From: Propionibacterium australiense
Lineage (GTDB): Bacteria > Actinomycetota > Actinomycetes > Propionibacteriales > Propionibacteriaceae
Length of the DNA: 64,000 nt
Assembly: GCF_003666605.1 (NCBI RefSeq)
Contig: NZ_RCIV01000013.1
Location: 16,301 to 80,300, forward strand
Direction of reading: 5' to 3'
Shown: piece by piece, positions 17,745-28,458 of the stretch
Numbering within the stretch: position 1 is the stretch's first letter
Layout: every line of letters starts with the position of its first letter
Translations under genes and position numbers: made by a program
Notes under the pieces: model-generated
Told to the model about the DNA's origin: nothing
What the model saw: only the letters and a program-made list of their open reading frames with translations
Databases searched by the model: none

Positions 17745-18062
17745 GGTCCCCTCCCCGCGCTGCCGGATCCCACTCTGGCACACCGTGTGGCCACGCGCCG
17801 CAGGGTGCCGGACGGCGGCTGTCGGCAGGGCCCGTGCGGGGAAAACGTTCATGGTTTCAGCCGGCGGGCACTTGGCGTGGAGTGCGGCCCCGGTCCGATC
17901 CTCATGAATGAGTTTCATGGGGCACACGCATTGCCGCGCGCGGCTCCCGAGGGACTTCTCGAACCCTGCCGAGCCGTGGGATGAACTCCTGGCCGTGCGG
18001 TGCAGGACCCGGATCAAGAACCCACGCAGGAGCGGGGACACGGAGTTGTTTTCCCAAGCCGG
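17745..18062. other. intergenic region without recognisable genes
   Basis: 318 bp between the metal-receptor start and the 3' end of the hydrolase gene. Short frames cross it but lack ribosome sites and family features. I see no riboswitch, tRNA or repeat. It presumably contains the promoter for the metal-receptor gene on its left side. Confidence 0.4.
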
Positions 18063-18713
18063 TCACTGGCTCGTGCTGGTCCAAGAAGACCCGTCGGCGC
18101 CCCCGAGCGCCCCAGGATCGAGGACGTCAACGATGGCATCTGGCGCAGCCCGGTTGAGCTCATGGCCCGCCCCGGGCACGACATGGAGCGTCGCCTGCGG
18201 CAGAAGCTTCTGCAGCCGCCTCGACGCCTTCAGGTTCGCCCGGTCCCTTCCCCCGCACAGGATCGCCACCGGGCACACGATCTCGCCCAACCGTGGCGTG
18301 AGATCCAGTGACCGCATGGACCGGGCCAGTTCGATCACCTCACTCTTGGAGATGCCCATGCCGCTGAAGGACCTGCCCGGCATGCACCGGAACAGGAGGT
18401 TCTGAAGGCCCATGAGCAGGCGGGGTGTCCTGTACTGCGCCCCGATGAGAACCAGCGAAGCCACTTCGTCGGGGTGCCGGATCGTGTAGTCCATGGCGAG
18501 CATCGCCCCCAGTGAGAGCCCGCAGAGGCGAAGCGACTCCGTCGTGCCCGCATACCGGTGTTCCAGATCGGCCAGCATCCGGGAGTAGCTGACCTCGCCG
18601 GTCGTCTCGGCGAACAATTCCGGGCAGTCCACCTCACCGGCGGGAATCCGGGTGATCACGCCATCCCAGTCCTTGGCCGTCTGGCCCAATCCATGCAGCA
18701 GAACGGTTCTCAT
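18063..18713 (-). CDS. alpha/beta-hydrolase
   Basis: 216 aa with a compact alpha/beta-hydrolase fold: MRTVLLHGLGQTAKDWD carries the oxyanion HG loop, LRLCGLSLGAMLAMDY is the nucleophile elbow (G-L-S-L-G, Ser about residue 87), CPVAILCGGRDRANL holds the acid Asp (about 166), and VVPGAGHELNRAAPDA the catalytic His (about 192). The triad is intact, so it is an esterase- or lipase-like enzyme or a related hydrolase with unknown substrate. Its ATG overlaps the stop of the upstream membrane-anchored XRE gene (ATGA), so the two are coupled. Hydrolases paired with HTH-membrane regulators often detoxify or process the signal; that is inference. Confidence 0.82.
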   Translation of the reverse strand: MRTVLLHGLGQTAKDWDGVITRIPAGEVDCPELFAETTGEVSYSRMLADLEHRYAGTTESLRLCGLSLGAMLAMDYTIRHPDEVASLVLIGAQYRTPRLLMGLQNLLFRCMPGRSFSGMGISKSEVIELARSMRSLDLTPRLGEIVCPVAILCGGRDRANLKASRRLQKLLPQATLHVVPGAGHELNRAAPDAIVDVLDPGALGGADGSSWTSTSQ

Positions 18714-19513
18714 CTCTGGTCGGCTTCCTCGTCCATGCGGTGGCGATCGACGAAATCCAATCCGAAGCAGACGAGAGCGAGGACAAGGGTGATGGCGCTG
18801 TTGAAGATCTCCGATGTGAGATCGCGGGTGCCTTGCTGAAGGAACGCGGCCGCCAGGTGAGTGATTGCTATTGGAACGGGGATCATGACGAGGAGGGAGA
18901 AACCGGCCGCCCGGTACCAGTTCGGCCAGAACCTACGGAAGATTCCGTACACCGCCCACAGGGTGGCGACCGCAACCAGCGAGATGCAGGCGCCCAGGGT
19001 GAGGATGACGGATTTCTGCAGCAGCACGGACAGCAGTGCGAGCAGCGGGACGGGAACGATACTCGCCATGAGCAGCGTCCTCAGGACAGGCCTCGTCCTG
19101 GCCGTCAGGCCCGGGATCAGTATGAGCCATCCCGCGACGATGGATGTGGCGGCGATGAGGGACCAGGACAGCTCGTCCGCAGTGAAGTAATCACAGATCA
19201 GGCACACGCAGATCGCGGTCAACGCTGCCGCGGAGAAGCTCACCAGCAGAATGCGCCTGCTGCGCTCGGACAATCTGTAGTTCCGCTTCCTGACGGGCAG
19301 CTCGTCGGGCTCGACCATGTCGTCCTTGATGAGATAATCGGAGGACACGTTGAATATGTCGCTGAGTTGGGCGATGAAGAACAGGTCCGGTGAGGACTGG
19401 TTCAACTCCCATTTCGAAATGGTCTGCCGGGTGACCGTGATCCTTTCCGCCAGGGCCTCCTGGGAGAGCCCCTGCTGCCTTCTCAGCCGCTGTATCTTCT
19501 CACCGGGGGTCAT
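18710..19513 (-). CDS. membrane-anchored XRE-family regulator
   Basis: 267 aa from the ATG at 19513, which has an AGGAGG site. Residues 1-62 are an XRE HTH (KIQRLRRQQGLSQEALAERI, TVTRQTISKWELNQSSPDLFF, SDIFNVSSDYLI). After a short charged linker with RKRNYRLSERSRR, about six hydrophobic helices follow (roughly 90-250), for example RILLVSFSAAALTAICVCL, then a charged tail. An HTH fused to a multi-pass membrane domain is a known design in Firmicutes and actinobacteria for sensing cell-envelope or small hydrophobic signals. It is co-translated with the alpha/beta-hydrolase. No other target can be named from the sequence. Confidence 0.85.
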   Translation of the reverse strand: MTPGEKIQRLRRQQGLSQEALAERITVTRQTISKWELNQSSPDLFFIAQLSDIFNVSSDYLIKDDMVEPDELPVRKRNYRLSERSRRILLVSFSAAALTAICVCLICDYFTADELSWSLIAATSIVAGWLILIPGLTARTRPVLRTLLMASIVPVPLLALLSVLLQKSVILTLGACISLVAVATLWAVYGIFRRFWPNWYRAAGFSLLVMIPVPIAITHLAAAFLQQGTRDLTSEIFNSAITLVLALVCFGLDFVDRHRMDEEADQR

Positions 19514-19882
19514 GTCACTCGCCTCCTGTTCCTCGGGTCTGGGACAACAGTAGCCAGCGGGCCATCGATCGGCCGCCAATCCTCACTGGAATGGGCGCAA
19601 CGATCCGTTGCGGCACGCCTCGTGTGCACAGCGCCCTCGTTCGGGGCGGGTGGACTCGGCAAATTGTTGATCGCGTTTTCCCTCTTCATATGGGTGTGAT
19701 GGTTCTCAGTCCGGATCGCCGATCGCTACGAGACCCATCGCATCCACAACGTCAATGACGTATTGACGGCCCGAGCCCGATCAGTCCCCTCCGGTTGGAA
19801 TCGTTGTCGCTGCTCTGGCCTCATCATGCCGCGATGAGCACGGATACGAGGCGAGCCCCGGGTGCGTTCTGTCGTCACCCGG
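19514..19882. other. intergenic region at the edge of the AAA-DUF4276 island
   Basis: 369 bp between the XRE start and the DUF4276 stop. Base composition falls here towards the A+T-richer defence-like pair. Short frames (for example on the minus strand 19726-20040) overlap the DUF4276 gene and look spurious. The XRE promoter must lie at the left edge. No repeat or attachment site is obvious. Confidence 0.35.
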
Positions 19883-20539
19883 TCAGGATAGGATATCGCG
19901 CCACCACGAGGCGAAAGTGGGGCAGCGTTCAAGGATTGCATCAAGGCCCGCCTCGGCGACGAGATCAGGTCCAGTAACTGTTTTGCTGTAGTTCGGAGCC
20001 GCTTTCTTGAGGCGTTTTGACGGTGCCGTCTCGGTGCCATTGTTGACGAATTCCGGGCCGCCAGCTGCCACGATGGCGCGTCGCAGGGCAGCGAGTTCTC
20101 GACGTGGAATTACTCCATCGCCATGACCGGCATCGATCGCCGCCAGGACCAGTGCTTCGATCTCATGGAGCACGACGAGAGGGCAAAAGCGGTCATCTTG
20201 ATATTGCGCGCGGAGCGCGTTGACGAGTTCGCTTTGACGTGTGATGCCATTCCCTGCTGCATCGCGTCCGGGGGCGCCTCGGGGATACTGGTAATAATCG
20301 ATGAGGAGTCCTATTCGGCGAAGATTTCTGTCTTTGAAGAAACCGGTGAGCGCCTTTTGGTAGTTCGTCCAAGTGCCTCCGCCGCTGTGACTTCCTGAGG
20401 GGGTGCTGGACGTCTTGACGGTCACGGCTTTTAGGAAGATGTCTTGTTTCAAAGCGGCTGGAGTGAGAACCCTATCGGCAAGAGTTCTCTCGGTTGGACC
20501 TTCAACGAGGACAATAACACGACGATCATCCTTGTTCAT
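19883..20539 (-). CDS. DUF4276 family protein, TOPRIM-like
   Basis: 218 aa. It opens with VIVLVEGPTERTLADRVLTP, a glutamate-bearing motif like that of TOPRIM nucleases and primases, followed by a strand IGLLIDYYQYPRG with acidic D and the YYQYP phrase typical of DUF4276, and by VVLHEIEALVLAA, the conserved H-E-[IF]-E-A-L block. DUF4276 proteins are usually encoded next to an AAA/SMC-like ATPase, and I expect a nuclease role by analogy with OLD, PARIS and Gabija-type pairs. Here the ATG overlaps the ATPase stop by 4 nt, so the two make one unit. Codon choice is less GC-biased than that of the flanking genes, consistent with transfer. The TOPRIM assignment is from motif shape only. Confidence 0.8.
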   Translation of the reverse strand: MNKDDRRVIVLVEGPTERTLADRVLTPAALKQDIFLKAVTVKTSSTPSGSHSGGGTWTNYQKALTGFFKDRNLRRIGLLIDYYQYPRGAPGRDAAGNGITRQSELVNALRAQYQDDRFCPLVVLHEIEALVLAAIDAGHGDGVIPRRELAALRRAIVAAGGPEFVNNGTETAPSKRLKKAAPNYSKTVTGPDLVAEAGLDAILERCPTFASWWRDILS

Positions 20540-21699
20540 GAGACTGCTTCCTCGTGCACCGGTTGCCCATCCAGAAGCCCCATTTCCCAGAGATTGCCCG
20601 TCGAGTAGTCGTCGAGGAAGGCCGCGAGGAATTCTTCATCGGGGCGTACTGCCTCGGTGGCGCCATTGACCCGGTTCAGGACGACGATCTCACCCAGCTC
20701 GAAATGGGAGACCAACGGCACGGACTGAGTGGCCAGGATGACCTTGTGGCCATTCTGGCCGGCGATGCGGACCATCTCCGCGAGCAGACTGATCGCTGCC
20801 GGATGAAGCCCGAGCTCCGGCTCGTCCAGAACCACTGTTTCCGGAAGATCGGGTCCCAGTAACAAGGTGGCCAAGCAGATGAAGCGCAGTGTGCCATCGC
20901 TGGCCTCATGGGCTGTGAAAACGCGATCCAGTCCCTGCTGTCTCCATCGCAGTTCGATAAAACCTGAGGTATCGGGCAGGAGAACGAAATCATCGAAGAA
21001 GGGAGTGACATGTCGAATGGCGGAAACAATCCTCAGGTAGTGTTCAGGGTGTTCGGTTTTCACCCGGTAGAGGTAGGCGGCAATGTTCGCGGCGTCCGAG
21101 TGCAGACTCAAGTTGTCGCCAACCCGTGGCTTGCTTTTGACGGGTGCATTGCTGGAGACATCATCGAAATGGAAGACTCGACATCCTTCAAGGATGGGGC
21201 GAACGTAGGCGGCGAAATTATGGAGTCGTTTTCCAGCAGTTTCCGATTCGACGATGTGTCGGACTTTGCTCTGCAGGCTGAGTCCCAAGTCTTCGTCATA
21301 GGGGCGTTGCCACTCGCGGCCGGCTTGGAAGAGCAGCCATTCGTGCAGTTCTGCTACTACTTCTGAGTTGAAAACCTGTATCGGGATGGCAGATATTTCG
21401 ACGCGATAGCCGTTCCGATGGTCCTGTTCGTCGAACTCCGATAGGAGTTCGACGAAGATGTGCTCGGCGGTTTCTTCGTAGTTCTCGAAGAGTAGGTTGC
21501 CGACTCCTCCGCGCTGTTTCAGGTATTCATGGAAACTGCCGTCCCAGATGCGTGAGACCAGTTCCAAGGCGCTCACCAGATTCGATTTCCCTGAGCCGTT
21601 GGCCCCGATGAGCACGGTGACGTCTGAGGTGAGATCCAGCTCAAGCTGGCGGATCGATCTGAACCCCTCCACGACAAGGCGTCCCAATCTTGCACTCAT
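20536..21699 (-). CDS. AAA-family ATPase (SMC/RecF-like, AAA_21 type)
   Basis: 387 aa. It starts with RLGRLVVEGFRSIRQLELDL and the Walker A VLIGANGSGKSNLVSALELV at about 31-50. An interior region without family motifs follows, then a D-loop/signature part and the Walker B VVLDEPELGLHPAAISLLAEMV near 290-310, then VILATQSVPLVSHF with the switch Q/S. This is the layout of OLD/AAA_15/AAA_21 ATPases found as sensors in phage-defence pairs. It is probably leaderless, with TAGACT 6 nt before the ATG. The gene partner overlaps its stop. G+C is visibly lower than in the flanking housekeeping genes. A role in DNA repair without defence is the alternative. Confidence 0.85.
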   Translation of the reverse strand: MSARLGRLVVEGFRSIRQLELDLTSDVTVLIGANGSGKSNLVSALELVSRIWDGSFHEYLKQRGGVGNLLFENYEETAEHIFVELLSEFDEQDHRNGYRVEISAIPIQVFNSEVVAELHEWLLFQAGREWQRPYDEDLGLSLQSKVRHIVESETAGKRLHNFAAYVRPILEGCRVFHFDDVSSNAPVKSKPRVGDNLSLHSDAANIAAYLYRVKTEHPEHYLRIVSAIRHVTPFFDDFVLLPDTSGFIELRWRQQGLDRVFTAHEASDGTLRFICLATLLLGPDLPETVVLDEPELGLHPAAISLLAEMVRIAGQNGHKVILATQSVPLVSHFELGEIVVLNRVNGATEAVRPDEEFLAAFLDDYSTGNLWEMGLLDGQPVHEEAVS

Positions 21700-21705
21700 G
21701 TGTCG

Positions 21706-21711
21706 AGTCTA
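21706..21711 (-). promoter_or_regulatory. -10 element of a probable leaderless promoter for the AAA-DUF4276 pair
   Basis: TAGACT on the minus strand ends 6 nt before the ATG at 21699; no Shine-Dalgarno site is present. This suggests that the island uses the host's native promoter style. Confidence 0.4.
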
Positions 21712-21863
21712 GTTGCTGGCTTGAGGTGTGGACAGGCGTTGAGCGAAGTGGGCCCGAGCCATAAGCCAGTCGATGGGCTGACAGCTCGGGGCCGGGGGAG
21801 CGGGCCGGTCGGGTCGTGCGCGATGATGGGTTCACCGCATCCCCTGCCCGCGGGAGGTCTGCC

Positions 21864-22301
21864 ATGTCCACGGAGCTGTCACGACTCAGGTCCGGCCCCG
21901 ACGCCGTTGAACAGCCCGGCGGGGTCGGTCTCGGCCGCATCGACGTCGTCGCCCCGGGCCTGGCCAAGGACGTCATCGACGGCGCCCGGCAGGTCTGGTT
22001 GACGGTGGCCGGCCTCGACCACGAGGCCTTCACCGACGGCAGGGCCAGGGCCACCCTGCCGGGCTGGTTCCGCAGGGCCTGCCGGCGTCGCCCGGCCGGC
22101 TCCGACCGGATCTGGGACGTCGACGCCTGGCTGCCCTGGGCCGACCCGGGGGAGCGTCCCTGGCGCTGGTGGGACGCCGACGTCGTGGACGAGGACCGCG
22201 GCTGGGTGAGCATCGTCCTGTTCGAGCGGCCCTGCCCGGTCGGTGTCCTGGAGGCCACCTTCTACGCCCTCGGCGCCATGCGGGTCGACGCCGATTTCTG
22301 A
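21864..22301 (+). CDS. uncharacterised protein, 145 aa
   Basis: The ATG at 21864 has a GGGAGG site 8 nt upstream, and codon positions show the strong third-base G/C of real genes. The protein is acidic and W-rich in its second half (SDRIWDVDAWLPWADPGERPWRWWDADV), then GWVSIVLFERPCPVGVLEATFYALGAMRVDADF. I recognise no domain. No signal peptide or membrane segment is present, so it is cytosolic. It stands alone between the divergent AAA pair and the convergent LacI gene. It looks like a small actinobacterial protein of unknown function. Confidence 0.6.
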   Translation: MSTELSRLRSGPDAVEQPGGVGLGRIDVVAPGLAKDVIDGARQVWLTVAGLDHEAFTDGRARATLPGWFRRACRRRPAGSDRIWDVDAWLPWADPGERPWRWWDADVVDEDRGWVSIVLFERPCPVGVLEATFYALGAMRVDADF

Positions 22302-22358
22302 CCGCGGGCCGGCCGCCCGCCGTCATGGTCCCGTCCGGTTCTCAAGAGGGCCGACGCG

Positions 22359-23381
22359 TCACGCCGGGGGCGCCGCGGTGCTGGCCCGCACGACGAGCCT
22401 GGTCGGGATGATGACATGGCTCTCCTCGAGCGGCCGCCCCTGGGCCTGGGCGAGCACGAGCCGGACCATCTCGGCGCCGGCGCGACGGAAGTCCTGCTCG
22501 ACCGTGGTCAGCGGGGGAAAGGCGTACTCGCCCAGCGGCAGTCCGTCGAAGCCCACGACGGAGACGTCCTCGGGCACCCGCCTGCCCGACTCGTGCAGGG
22601 CCCGTATCAGCCCGAGCGCCACCTCGTCGTTGGCGCAGAGGACCGCGGTGACCTCCGGGTCCCCGGCCAGCTCGAGCCCGGCCGCGTAGCCGTCGCTCGC
22701 CTCCCAGCCGCCCGGGACCGGCTCGGGCACGGCGATCCCCGCCTCGGCCAGGCAGTGCGCCCACGCCGCGGACCGGACGTGTGCCGAACGCGAATCCGCC
22801 GGGCCCGCGATGTGATGCACCGTGCGGTGGCCCAGCCCCAGAAGATGACTCATCGCCTCGCGCACCCCCTGCACCTGGTCCGCCGACGCCGATGGATAGC
22901 GTCCGGCGAGCGCCGAATCGGAGGAGGCCACCGGAAGGCCGGCCGGCAGCGCCAGGTGCTCCGCCGTGGCGGTCCCGGCCTGGACGATCACCAGGCCGTC
23001 GATCGACTGCTGGGCGAGCCGGCCCACCGCCCGGCCCATCTCCGCACCATCGGGATGGGCGACCTGCGCCATGACGACCGTGTACCCGGCCTGCGCTGCT
23101 GCCTCCAGGACGCCGCTGGTCGTCCATGCCTCACCGGTGCGCTGGATCTGCTGGGTGAGCACGCCGATCGTGTGGAAGGCGCCGCTGCGCAGTGCCTGGG
23201 CGGCCTTGTTCGGTGTGTAGCCGAGCTTGTCCATCGCCTGCAGGACCAGCTCCCTGGTCCTGTCGCTCACGTTCGGTGCGCCGCGGGAGACCCTCGACAC
23301 CGTCTGCGAGGAGACGCCCGCGAGCCGCGCGACGTCGATGATCGACGGCGCGCCTGCCGCACCAGGACGTGAGCCTCCCAT
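22359..23381 (-). CDS. LacI-family regulator of the GH2 galactosidase locus
   Basis: About 340 aa. The HTH is PSIIDVARLAGVSSQTVSRVSRGAPNVSDRTRELV, with the hinge helix NKAAQALRSG, then the periplasmic-binding-like sensor domain (HTIGVLTQQI through VVGFDGLPLGEYAFPPLTTVEQD). Candidate starts are ATG 23381, ATG 23393, ATG 23423 and TTG 23441; no strong ribosome site decides, so I give the shortest that keeps the whole HTH. It is divergent from the beta-galactosidase gene, and both its own upstream region and the galactosidase promoter hold CG-centred palindromes of LacI type. It most likely represses the GH2/GPH genes and itself, with release by a galactoside. Confidence 0.88.
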   Translation of the reverse strand: MGGSRPGAAGAPSIIDVARLAGVSSQTVSRVSRGAPNVSDRTRELVLQAMDKLGYTPNKAAQALRSGAFHTIGVLTQQIQRTGEAWTTSGVLEAAAQAGYTVVMAQVAHPDGAEMGRAVGRLAQQSIDGLVIVQAGTATAEHLALPAGLPVASSDSALAGRYPSASADQVQGVREAMSHLLGLGHRTVHHIAGPADSRSAHVRSAAWAHCLAEAGIAVPEPVPGGWEASDGYAAGLELAGDPEVTAVLCANDEVALGLIRALHESGRRVPEDVSVVGFDGLPLGEYAFPPLTTVEQDFRRAGAEMVRLVLAQAQGRPLEESHVIIPTRLVVRASTAAPPA

Positions 23382-23425
23382 GGACCGGACCATACCAAGG
23401 CGGCGCGAGCGATCCGTCAACATGG

Positions 23426-23441
23426 TTGTTGACGTCGACAA
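23426..23441. promoter_or_regulatory. candidate LacI operator near the regulator's start
   Basis: The 16-bp near-palindrome TTGTTGACGTCGACAA is centred on CG with one mismatched pair, as LacI-family half sites are. A TAGACA -10-like hexamer on the minus strand (23445-23450) lies just upstream, so binding here would cover the regulator's own transcription start. Confidence 0.4.
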
Positions 23442-23487
23442 TTCTGTCTAGTTGACCATGAGTTCAGGTCATTTATTCCGCGTTGAC

Positions 23488-26703
<3,216 letters not shown>

Positions 26704-26743
26704 CCACCCGCCAACCACTCGTTCCCTGGAGAAAGGTGAACTC

Positions 26744-28132
26744 ATGCCAGAGAAGAAGTACCTGAGGTGGTACAACAAGGTCGGCTACGGATCCGGTGAC
26801 GTCGCCGGGAACGTCGTGTACGCCCTCCTGTCGGCGTTCGTCATGATCTACCTGACCGACACGGTCGGTCTCAACGCGGGCGTCGTCGGCACGCTGATGA
26901 TGGTCTCGAAGCTGTTCGACGGCTTCTCGGACTTCGTCTTCGGCACGCTCCTCGACAAGACCCAGACCAGGATGGGCAAGGCCCGCCCGTGGATGCTGTG
27001 GGGCTTCTTCGGCTGTGCCGCGATGATCATCGCCATCTTCGCGATCCCGGTGAGTCTGGGCGACACCGCCAAGTACGCCTGGTTCTTCATCGCCTACACG
27101 CTGCTCAATGCCGTCTTCTACACCGCGAACAACATCGCCTATTCCGCACTGACCGCGCTCATCACCAAGAACAGCTCAGAACGCGTCCAGATGGGCTCGA
27201 TCCGGTTCATGTTCGCCTTCGGCACCAGCCTGACCATCCAGACGATCACCGTCGAGGGTGTCAAGATGCTCGGCGGCGGCGCGGAGGGCTGGCGGACCAT
27301 CGCCATCATCTACGCCCTCGTCGGCCTGGCGGTGAACACGATCTCAGTGCTGTCGGTCAAGGAGCTCTCGCCAGAGGAACTCACCGAGATCGACGACGCC
27401 GAGGCCGCCCGGCAGGCCGAGAAGGTCTCGGTCGCCGAGTCCTTCAAGCTGCTGGCACACAACAAGTACTACCTGGTCATCCTCGTCATCTTCATCATGA
27501 CCCAGATGTTCACCGCGACCCTCAACATGGGCATCTACTTCATGACGTACATCCTGGGCAATGCCAACCTCCTGGGCCCCTTCGCATGGGCCATCAACAT
27601 CCCGCTCATCGTCGGGCTGCTCTTCGCCCCCGCGGTCGTCGCGAAGTTCGGCGGCATGTACAAGGTGAACATCGTCGGCTACATCATCGCCGTCCTCGGG
27701 AGGCTGGGGGTGGCGGGCGCCGCCTACCTGGGCAATGTCCCGCTCATGATGTTCTTCTCGGGCGTCGCCTCGCTCGGCATGAGCCCGCTGCAGGGCACGC
27801 TCAACGCGCTCATCGCCGAGGCCTCCGAGAACACCTTCCTGCGGTTCGGCAAACGCATCGACGGCCTCATGTTCTCGTGCACCTCACTCGGGGTGAAGGT
27901 CGGCGGCGGTCTGGGCACGGCGCTGGCCGGCTGGCTGCTGTCGTCCAGCGGCTACGTCGCCAACGCCGCGGAACAGGCGCACTCGGTGATCGCCATGCTC
28001 TACTTCATGTACCTGTGGATCCCGGCCATCGCCAATGCGATCATCCTGTTCCTGCTGTGGAGGCTCGACGTCGAGAGAGCCAACGAGCGTCTGCGGGCCG
28101 CCGCGGCCGACCCGGAGGTCGCCTCGGCCTGA
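26744..28132 (+). CDS. GPH-family sugar:cation symporter (galactoside importer)
   Basis: 462 aa with about 12 membrane segments. It starts with the family phrase LRWYNKVGYGSGDVAGNVVYALLSAFVMIYLTDTVGL and has the GFSDFVFGTLLDKTQTRMGKARPW loop, the glycoside-pentoside-hexuronide signature in loop 2-3 (D in KLFDGFSD and the R/K stretch). The IIA domain seen at the C-terminus of LacS-type lactose carriers is absent, so it is a MelB/YicJ-like form. It lies 40 nt after the GH2 gene, with GGAGAAAGGTG before its ATG, and is almost certainly co-transcribed from the LacI-controlled promoter. The substrate is therefore a beta-galactoside, probably lactose; the coupling ion is unknown. Confidence 0.9.
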   Translation: MPEKKYLRWYNKVGYGSGDVAGNVVYALLSAFVMIYLTDTVGLNAGVVGTLMMVSKLFDGFSDFVFGTLLDKTQTRMGKARPWMLWGFFGCAAMIIAIFAIPVSLGDTAKYAWFFIAYTLLNAVFYTANNIAYSALTALITKNSSERVQMGSIRFMFAFGTSLTIQTITVEGVKMLGGGAEGWRTIAIIYALVGLAVNTISVLSVKELSPEELTEIDDAEAARQAEKVSVAESFKLLAHNKYYLVILVIFIMTQMFTATLNMGIYFMTYILGNANLLGPFAWAINIPLIVGLLFAPAVVAKFGGMYKVNIVGYIIAVLGRLGVAGAAYLGNVPLMMFFSGVASLGMSPLQGTLNALIAEASENTFLRFGKRIDGLMFSCTSLGVKVGGGLGTALAGWLLSSSGYVANAAEQAHSVIAMLYFMYLWIPAIANAIILFLLWRLDVERANERLRAAAADPEVASA

Positions 28133-28143
28133 GACAAGGACCC

Positions 28144-28186
28144 GTGCGGCCCGGCCCCCTGTGCGATGGGAGGGGCCGGGCCGCAC
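28144..28186 (+). terminator. terminator of the beta-galactosidase-symporter operon
   Basis: A 15-bp perfect stem (28144-28158 with 28172-28186) and 13-nt loop starting 11 nt after the symporter stop, with no T-run. Confidence 0.65.
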
Positions 28187-28342
28187 GTCATGCGGGTTCT
28201 GGCGGTGCCGGGCCGCGTGCCCGGTCACCTGCCCATCCGGACGGACGTCGAGGGCGCGGCTCCGCCGACGGCCCGTGCGCGGCGATCCGCCCGGTGCGCC
28301 GGTCGCTGCACAGCCGGGGCCGTGGCGGCACGGGCCGGTCGT

Positions 28343-28458
28343 TGACCGGCGCCGGCGAGCAGCTGGCTAGCGCGCCGTCTCGACGACCACGGCCGTGCCC
28401 TGACCGGCGCCGGCGAGCAGCTGGCTAGCGCGCCGTCTCGACGACCACGGCCGTGCCC
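28343..28458. repeat. 58-bp exact tandem duplication across the thiolase gene's 3' end
   Basis: Copy 1 is 28343-28400 and copy 2 is 28401-28458; they are identical as far as I can read, and the first six bases of the unit (TGACCG) recur at 28459. The inner copy holds the last 11 codons and the TAG stop of the thiolase gene (stop at 28425-28427). The outer copy repeats that coding end, including a second TAG, in non-coding sequence downstream. The protein is unchanged. Confidence 0.9.

Noticed and set aside
17745..18062. Possible cobalamin riboswitch upstream of the BtuF-like gene.
   Set aside because: I looked for B12-box-like conserved elements and paired arms and found none; the gene has a plain ribosome site.
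19726..20040. Minus-strand frame of 104 codons at the edge of the AAA-DUF4276 pair.
   Set aside because: Overlaps the DUF4276 gene in another frame, with no ribosome site and no recognisable domain.
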